Assembly (NCBI RefSeq): GCF_963678635.1
Contig: NC_087064.1
Location: forward strand, 3,873,411 to 3,937,410
Direction: 5' to 3'
From: Symsagittifera roscoffensis
Lineage: Eukaryota > Xenacoelomorpha > Acoela > Convolutidae
Length of the DNA: 64,000 nt
Part shown: positions 56,860-64,000 of the stretch, in pieces
Numbering within the stretch: the stretch's first letter is position 1
Layout of the letters: the number at the start of each line of letters is the position of its first letter
Made by a program: the position numbers and the translations under genes
Notes under the pieces: model-generated
Databases searched by the model: none
What the model was told of the DNA's origin: nothing
Seen by the model: the letters and a program-made list of their open reading frames with translations, nothing else

Positions 56860-58155
56860 TTTCGACAATTGAAAATGGGGAGGAATTTTGTATTCGGGTG
56901 TGTTTTAATTTTTTCTTTTTTATTTCAACACAAAATCAGATACAATAAGTAATTCTCGAAATGGGAGGAGTGTCTATCATTCTAAAGCTTTTTTATTTGT
57001 GATTCGAACGACTTTAAATAAAATTTCAAAAAAATTGTCCATTGTCGAAAAAACCAGGTTTGATATTTTTGAGGTTTAGTCTAATTTCGACTAAGTAATG
57101 CGATGGATTAACGCTCGTTATTTTGAAATTAACGCATTCAAAATAACATTTTCAGGATAAAAAACTTACAAAAACTTGGATTTTTTTTTTCAATTTTTTG
57201 TTCATTTTTGGAGAAAAACTTGTCGATCTTTTCTAATTTATAAATTTATTATGCAATTGCATAGCTCTCGAATCACAATACCCACTAAATTCGACATTAA
57301 CATAAATTTTTTTTCTTTGTGTGTTTGGCAGATTCTTTGGTACTTGCACAGCAATCGGCCATCCTTGTTAGTGTTCTGGCTTCAGTTCTTTCTAAGACTT
57401 TTTACTCATTCACCGCATCTATCGCTATCCTCTTTCCAGTGTCTGGGTCAGATTTCGACGACAGTGGCTGCTTATATCTGGGTGAAAGATTATCTTGCAC
57501 TGTTTTTGATGTCTAATAAGACCCCAAAAGCAGTGCAAAAGCAGTGCAGAAAAAGGATGGCGCCCTCTTAAATTGATGGCCAACAACATCTGCCCGATCG
57601 ATATTTTTCAGGTCTGCTTCTAGTACACTGGAATGCTTAGCACATCCGTACGCTTGTCTAGATAAGAAGCAGCTGGCTGCGCCATGGCAAAAAGTCGACT
57701 TAAACCAGAGGCAAAATTTCAAAAAAAAATATTGTTGCCTTAAACTTAACAAGTTTGCTCGTATCAGATCAAAGCCTTGAATGTTCCGACTGCCCAATAA
57801 CTGGCCTCGAAATATTTTTGGTATAATAAATTTTAGTCTAATATTATCAAAGTGTTAAAAACCGAGTCTCGCTTATAGAATTAATACGACCAATTCGCTT
57901 GCCTCAATTCATTTTGGACCAATTATGAGTGTGGATAAGTTGCCGCATAAACAATTCGCGCATTGAAACAAACTATCAAAGCGTCATTCATTTCAGCAGC
58001 AAAGCTGCACTTAGTCTAAAGCAAACATACTCGTTTGGCAATCAAAACATTGCCGGATCGATGCCCATACGCAGTCAACTTTTCTAAACTTGGTCTGATT
58101 AAAAACACCACCCACGCATATATATTCCTCGCTTTCTTCAAAAGTCGGAGCAATA
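56860..58155 (+). mobile_element. Family F element, fullest copy, ~1.3 kb
   Basis: Left end TTTCGACAATTGAAAATGGG; right end CTTCAAAAGTCGGAGC. The left end and the reverse complement of the right end agree as imperfect inverted repeats (TCGACAATTGAAA / CCGACTTTTGAAG). The internal order matches the copies at 4790 and 12228, including GCACAGCAATCGGCCATC and the TATCAG...CCTTGAATGTTCC block at 57755. A 131-codon frame at 57176-57571 has a GTG-type or later start, is AT-rich and lacks transposase motifs. No target duplication was found. Confidence 0.5.
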
Positions 58156-59790
58156 AGTGATATATGTACAGGAATTTGTCGTGTAGAGTGATAGATGATT
58201 CGGGATCAACTCATAATAAAGCGTTAAACTCAGATAGTACAGAAGGAGCAGGTCAAATTGTTTGAAAAAACGACACAAATGAAAGTCCATACACAAGTTC
58301 AGCATAAACTTTTCGGGAATGTCTTGAAAAATTTTTAACAATAACAATAAGGTTATGATTTGGGTTGTTATAAGAAAACTTTCAAATCTTTTTGTTTTGG
58401 TTAGGATAGTTTTTGTACACAAAAAAAATCAAGAACAAAACGTCTTACATCACGTGAGATTTTAATTGCGTAAGTCCAGATGAGGGAACCAAAGGTGCTA
58501 ACATTAGGATGCTACTCTTGGGAATATTTTGTAGAACCAATATTTGGCGAGTCATTTTTGGCAACAAATAAAATTTTGTTCCAAAAATCGGGAGAAATTT
58601 TGAAATCACGCGCGTTTTTCAAGTCAGATAAGGCCAATGCTGGGTGACCACATGATGATTGTTTAATGACCCGGATATCTGTTGCATCATGATTATCTTT
58701 TTGAGCACTAGTTATTGGTAATAATTTTCTTAATCAGCCCTATTTTTCTGCTCAATGGGAAATTTATTGAGGATGGCTCGCTCAAGTTTTCGTTCTACCA
58801 ACTAGTGTCATGAAATGTCTTTGTCAAAGACATTTTGAAGCAAAAAAATTGGACAATTCTTCAAAAACGGTTTTGATCAGCATCGATGGAGTTCCAAAAG
58901 TCAGTCATAGGCCCTTTTTTCTTTGAATTTCGACGGTTCAAGATTGCCATCCATACAGAAATAATGCTTCTTTTGTTTTTAAATTGATTTCTTTTTTGTA
59001 CTTTGGCGTAAAACAAAACAACCTATTGAAAAAAGCATTTTTGTGTTTCTATTCAACAAAGCCAATATGTTTGATTTTATTATGTTTTGCGGATATTTGA
59101 ATGCGTTTTGTTCTGTGATTTGGGCCAAAACGGAGACCCTTTGTCTCTTGCTTTTTAACAAAATTCCTACCCCATTCTATGAAAGAGAGAAGACAAAAAA
59201 TGCGCCCTTCTTCAAATTGGAATCAACGCTTCGGAAATGAAGAGGCCAAATTTTGTTCCAATTAATGCTTTTAATATTCACAAAAGGTTTTTGTAGCTGG
59301 GAACTAACTCCCATTGATAAGTCATTTTCTTAACAGTTTTTTAGCGACTATAGAGCCGTTTTGATTTATTTCGGAGCTTTCTTGAACTTTTTCAGCCGTT
59401 TTAGAACCAATGGAAACCTTTTCTTTTCCAACGATTTTTTTTCATAAGCTTAGGCAACAATTTTCATAAATTAGTGGTTCTATTTGAATTCACTCTATCT
59501 TATTTTCTAACCGCTTCACTTGAGCATCAACTGGCGTAAATAGCTTGAGTCCTACCAAGCTTACATTACTAGAAAGAGCGGGAAAAAAAAACAACCTTGA
59601 AATTCGCAACATTTCCTGTAAACGCCACAAACCAACAAATTCTAATTTCTAACATATTCTAATTTCCTTGCGCATTTTTGAAATGCGCTGTAATTCATCT
59701 TACTATCACCAACCAATTATAGAAAAACTGGAATTTTAATGATCCCAGAAAAGCTGAATTTACCGTTTCGGTTTTAAGTTTTAATGAATT
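58156..59790. other. Gene-free AT-rich stretch
   Basis: No exon, RNA gene or repeat family that I can support. Confidence 0.4.
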
Positions 59791-59864
59791 TTAATTGTTA
59801 GAAATTTTTATCATTATCGTTAATAATACATCAGAACAGAATCATTCAATTTTCATCATAAAAT

Positions 59865-60164
59865 ATGTATCAATTTCTCATGAAACAGTCTTCGCTTATT
59901 CGCATAGTGGTCGAGATTCTGCTCAGCATCTGTGCTCTGGATTGTTGGCGAAAGTTCCGAACGTCCACCCGATTCCAGAGATCACGTGATCTGAGCGCAT
60001 TACATCACCTGTACCTGGTGTATTACCTGATGATTTTCCTCATGTTTGCCCATCACCCGATTATACGATTCTTTTTCGACTTGGGAATGATCGAGGGAAG
60101 GAAAATCATCAACCGTTCAAGAAACATAATTGGCAGTTTAAAAAATAACTTTACTGAACCATGA
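59865..60164 (+). CDS. Short putative membrane protein or terminal exon
   Basis: ATG at 59865, 99 codons, TGA at 60162-60164; AATAAA overlaps the stop codon (60164-60169). Two hydrophobic segments are visible: SLIRIVVEILLSICAL near residues 9-24 and LYLVYYLMIFLMFAHHP near 52-68, separated by an Arg-rich loop (CWRKFRTSTRFQRSRD). Codon choice from about 59890 onward looks coding (CTG, ATC, GAG, GTG). Two acceptor-like sites, TTGTTAG about 60 nt upstream and GAAACAG inside the ORF at 59888, leave it open whether this is a complete small gene or the last exon of a larger one. No family recognised. Confidence 0.4.
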   Translation: MYQFLMKQSSLIRIVVEILLSICALDCWRKFRTSTRFQRSRDLSALHHLYLVYYLMIFLMFAHHPIIRFFFDLGMIEGRKIINRSRNIIGSLKNNFTEP

Positions 60165-60783
60165 ATAAATTGACGCAAAATTTGATGTATAAAAAGGAAA
60201 ACAAATATTGCTAAAAGGATGTGATTTTTTGTCGAGCTTGGGTTTTTGTTGAGCTTGGGTTTTTTTAGCTCAACCAAATAGATTTCTTGAAGTTTCCTAA
60301 AACACTAAGAAGACCGTGTTCTGCTGAAATGTAAGTCACAGGCAATTTTTTCATAAAACAATGCAAAGGTGCCAATTTTTGGCACTTTTTGGAAGATTTT
60401 TTGCGCGTTTCAGCAAAACTTTTGAATTGTTCGACTAAAAATATATGTCGAAAAAAATACAGAAACCAAAGCCGACAATTTTTCTAGGCAGTCAGTTTTT
60501 AAGTGGCAAAATACAAGATTCCTAATCACGTTTGCTGTAAGTTTGTTTCTCGGCTCAAACGCAGTTCAAACTTGATTAATCTCAAAGTTCTTAATTAATG
60601 ACGGCATCAATAAATGTTTTGAAAGAAATTATCTTCTAACATGTTTAAAAAGTTTTACTAAAAATTGTTAAAACTTTTTTCAAATTAAAAAAATAGTGCT
60701 TTTTTTGCCTGCTCTGCTTTTGTAGAAGTATTTCAAAAATTGTAAAGCGTACGGATGATGATGATGGCGATTGTGATTGACAG

Positions 60784-60955
60784 AACCCGTGTCTGTACGT
60801 GAAGCCAACAGTGTTCACAGTCTGTTCAATCATCCTCTACTTCCACCTGATAGCGGCCATAGACTGGCTGGAACTGGCCTGCAATGGCTACCAGCTGGTG
60901 GAGGTGGACCAGAGACCGGTCATGCGGGTTCTCATCGCCATGTCACTCGTGGAGG
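60784..60955 (+). CDS. Orphan internal exon of a membrane protein
   Basis: Bounded by a CAG acceptor (60781-60783) and a GTGAG donor at 60956. The frame starting at 60784 is open and strongly biased to C/G in third positions, unlike its surroundings. It encodes NPCLYVKPTVFTVCSIILYF continuing to a conserved-looking IDWLELACNGYQLVEVDQRP and VMRVLIAMSLVEG, with one clear membrane segment. A stop just upstream of the acceptor shows that the exon cannot extend left. Partner exons were not identified with confidence. Family not recognised. Confidence 0.55.
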
Positions 60956-60984
60956 GTGAGACAAGTTAAAAGAATCTACCGCAG

Positions 60985-61795
60985 ACAAGTTAACCGCGAC
61001 CGGCGAGACCGATGAAAATTTTACCGGGACCTAAAATAATTGCTTCATTCACCATTTACCGAATCACATGCACCTGCGACCGACGACCTTTTTCCATAAA
61101 AACGGCCAAAGCAACCGAGGAAAACTTATCCGCGTTCCTTTAACTGAACAATTTTTTATCAGCGACTGGTGCCACAGAAAAGAATTTATCCGGAACCGCC
61201 GCGAGTAAGGAAAAGTTATTAGCGACCGTGCGACCGAGGAAAAATTATCCGCGACCGACTCAACCGAGGAAAAGTTATCCGCGGCCCGTACGACTGAAAA
61301 AACTTAATCCGTGACCGGCGCCGCGTAAGAAAATTTATCCGCAACTAGCGCGCCAAGGCAAAAATATCCGCGAAAGGCGCCAATGAAGAGAAGATATCAG
61401 CAACCGGTACCGCAGAATAAAAGTAATCTGCGACCGGTGCCACCGAAGAAAAATTAAGTGCAATCGGTGCGACCGAAGAAAATTTCACCGGGACCTGCTC
61501 GACCGAATCAAATGCTTCTGCGACTGATTCCCATGACGCTAAGTTTTCAGCATCAATTTAATTTTTTTTAAAACTAGATAATTTCCTGTTTCCTTGTTTT
61601 CTGCTTCCGGCGCGACTGAGGAAAAGGTATCCGCGACCGGCGCCGCACAAGAAAAATGATCTGCGGTCCGTACAACTGAGAAAACTTTATCCGCAACCGG
61701 CGTCACAGAGAAGAAATTATCCGCAAACGCCGCGAATGAGCAAAAGCTACTCGCGACCAGTGCCAAAGAAGAGAAGATATCCGCAACCGGTATTG
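60985..61795 (+). repeat. 30-bp minisatellite, more than 20 degenerate units
   Basis: Consensus close to TTATCCGCGACCGGCGCCAC plus CGAAGAAAAA, period 30 bp. A non-repeat interruption of about 70 bp lies near 61533-61605. In one plus frame the unit reads LSATGATEEK, but several units carry stops. It starts about 30 bp after the donor of the exon at 60784, so it is probably intronic. Confidence 0.85.
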
Positions 61796-61799
61796 CAGG

Positions 61800-63220
61800 T
61801 GGAAAAGCGTACTTAACTTTTGTTCGATTGTCAAGAAAAATTGCACGCTGTCCAATTGTAATGAAAACTGGCAAGTTTTTTATTGACTAATTTGTTATTG
61901 ACTACGATTCCGCCACTTGCAAAGAATTACCTGTATATTTACCCTTGTTGATTCATAGTTTCCGTTTGTTACGAAGTTGGCATGCACTGTAAACGTGTTG
62001 TTTGGCCCATAAACTTTGGATTCGGAATTTTTCTATAACTTCAGGCATAAGTTGAAAAGGTTGAGAAAATTGTTCCGTGCAGCAAGTTTTCTCATTTTTC
62101 CGCTCTCTCGCATTTCTATTTCCAGAGTTGTTATTGTATCTCGACCAAAAACCTAAGGTTTTTGATGAAGACTAAGAAAACCAAATCTGTTTGAAATATT
62201 TGATTTATTCACCAAACAAAGTTTCAAAACTCAGTATCAACGCTAATTTGGTTTTTCAGCATTCACATTTGTTTATTCACCAAACAAATTCGCATGTCAT
62301 AATATATATGCTACAACAGTTTTTCAGTATTGAATTTAAGATGAGAGCAAATATCGAAATCTGGATCAAAATTGGTCAATGAAGGCCTCTTTTTTTCTAC
62401 GGAGATGAATGAGCCCAATTTTTAGGGAAAAAAGCCGAATGAGACCAGTTATCAGCAACAAGAGCTGAATGAGCCCATTTTTTAGCGAATAGCGCCCAAT
62501 TGTTGGTCTTCGTTTTTCCAGTATGGGACTGAATAAGCCATGGGACAATGTTTCAGAAAGGAACAACTACTTTTTTCAATTGACTACTTTTTTCAATAGA
62601 AACTAATTGAGAAAGTGAACATGAATGCCTCGAACTGTTGACGCCATTTTCATGATTTGGTGCTCCATAAATAGTTTAATTTGGGCAGAGGAAAACGCCA
62701 TTTTTTTCAGTTTTTAATGTCTAGTGTGTATGCAGCTTTTTGATCCTAAGAAAGCATAACAGTCTGGTCCAATTTTCGATTGACTTTTTTAAAACCGTAT
62801 GATTCAGAGCCTAACCATTGATTTTCGACTGTCCTGTCAAAAGAAAAACTGGAAAAAAATAGTATATTTCATTATCAAACCGTGAATAAATTATATATTT
62901 GTTTTAATTATATATTTGTCATATTGTATCTAATGACAGAACTGAATGTCGTCAAACTGACGGCTTATAGAAACCTGTTGAAAAAAGTTTGATTTTTTTG
63001 GATCAACACGAAAAATTCAATACATTTTTAAGTCATGAACATGAATAATAATAATTTAGGTTTCTGCAGGGCGCAGAGAATCTATGAAAGACTACCAGGC
63101 CTCTGCCAAAGCATATAGTCAGTTTCTATTTTTTCCCATACTCCAGACTGATTTTTTTGTTGAAGAACTTTTTTTGCAACTCATGGCCGTTTTTTTTGCG
63201 TCTAACTTTTCGCGTGCTTA
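61800..63220. other. Gene-free stretch with small local repeats
   Basis: Contains a three-unit AGCTGAATGAGCCCA-type repeat at about 62400-62500 and a duplicated TTTATTCACCAAACAAA at about 62205 and 62270. A CTGCAG followed by a 48-nt stop-free block at 63070-63117 was considered as an exon but is too weak. Confidence 0.4.
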
Positions 63221-63231
63221 TACTATTGCAG

Positions 63232-63278
63232 CCGAAATTGGCCAGGCTGCGGTAGACTTGAAGCTAGAGTTCAAGTGA
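63232..63278 (+). CDS. Possible short terminal exon
   Basis: Preceded by a good acceptor (T-rich tract then TACTATTGCAG). The 47-nt block reads EIGQAAVDLKLEFK then TGA, with coding-like codons. It could be the end of the gene to which the 60784 exon belongs; this is speculative because intervening exons are not identified. Confidence 0.22.
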
Positions 63279-63539
63279 GAGCTCGTTCTCGCATTTTACA
63301 TCGCCATATTTGGGGATTTCATTACACCATCTGGCGCTTTACACTGTATTTTAAAAAAATTCAAACTATTTTATTCTCAATTAAATATTTTATTCTCAAA
63401 AACAGAAATTGTTTATCGGTAAGATTCGTACGAGCCAGCGCATCAAAAACTCTTTTGCAAATTGCAATCATCACACTATTTCTACCAACTACAAAGCCCA
63501 GTTTGAATTGTAATTATTCCGAATTTTGATGAAGGTGAA

Positions 63540-63660
63540 GAAATATTTGTGCTCGGGGTGTTTTTTTCTTCAGACACATTCCGATTTTTTGACTAGCCAT
63601 GTTTGAAGGAATTTTTATACCATCTGACAGATGCCCTGGGCTCAACGTTAAAAGGAAAAG
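63540..63660 (-). mobile_element. Dispersed repeat family E, terminal fragment
   Basis: TTGTGCTCGGGGTGTTTTTT and TTCAGACA are the reverse complement of the right end of the copy at 14457, followed by ATACCATCTGACAGA. Confidence 0.55.
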
Positions 63661-63855
63661 ATTGTTGTTTTCACTGTGATTGTTTTCCACCAAGTTACTT
63701 GTTTCACTTTGCTGCTATTCTGATGAAAACAATTCTAAATGAAAATCAAAATTCTTTTATAAATCATTTCATTTTGAGCTGAACCAAACAATTTTCGCTT
63801 AGTAATACGTTATCTGACTTAGAACATTGAAATTTGCATTAAAGGTAATTTGTGG

Positions 63856-63892
63856 GGGTCGGGGTGGGGGTGATGGTGTGGGGGGGGGGGGG
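63856..63892 (+). repeat. G-rich tract
   Basis: Repeated GGGG/GGGGG runs ending in a homopolymer of more than ten G, near the right edge of the window. Confidence 0.7.
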
Positions 63893-64000
63893 CTAAAATT
63901 ATGAAATTCAAACTCTAAATAAGCTTCATTTTTTTTCATTTCCTAAAAAATTTGAATAAACTTTCTGAATCAAAAATTTTTGATCGACTTTAAAGGTCAT

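Noticed and set aside
61539..61874. 111-codon minus frame rich in VAD/FSSV repeats
   Set aside because: Antisense reading of the 30-bp minisatellite.
63070..63117. Possible exon after CTGCAG
   Set aside because: No clear donor and only 48 nt; insufficient evidence.

Overview
The window is animal nuclear DNA: AT-rich, with GT-AG introns, AATAAA signals, three genes of clear metazoan type and a large amount of repeat DNA. Species cannot be read from the sequence. The recognised proteins are closest in layout to animal GIGYF, IAH1 and ABCC1/MRP1, and an invertebrate is the best guess. Two of the genes are almost intronless over most of their length, and three gene starts (plus a possible fourth) lie shortly downstream of a 3' splice acceptor, which fits either 5'-UTR introns or spliced-leader trans-splicing.

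Layout. 1-1563: 3' part of a long unrecognised ORF running in from the left edge. 1564-5330: non-coding, with a cluster of hairpins, a diverged 318-bp direct repeat and a dispersed repeat copy. 5358-8363: single-exon GIGYF translational repressor. 9538-9809: probable terminal exon of a minus-strand gene. 9960-16640: two tandem arrays, dispersed repeats and an uncertain 179-codon minus ORF. 16756-17821: two-exon IAH1-type SGNH esterase. 17870-25950: gene desert with repeat fragments. 26037-34072: complete five-exon ABCC1/MRP1-type transporter, whose introns carry two hAT-like MITEs with perfect 8-bp target duplications, a tRNA-like SINE and an array that contains decayed copies of the start of exon 3. 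35270-56433: nested, nearly identical tandem duplications with order X-Y-X-Y-Z-Y-Z. 56434-64000: a transposon-like repeat, a short membrane-protein ORF, one or two orphan exons and a 30-bp minisatellite.

The three recognised genes have unrelated jobs: mRNA translational repression and decay (GIGYF), ester hydrolysis (IAH1) and ATP-driven efflux of conjugated organic anions (ABCC1). Nothing suggests a pathway or operon. The unusual content is structural: the nested duplication, the exon-derived array in the ABCC1 intron, and several repeat families definable from this window alone. I found no evidence of a new defence or enzymatic system. The unplaced 520-residue ORF at the left edge is the main protein-level unknown.
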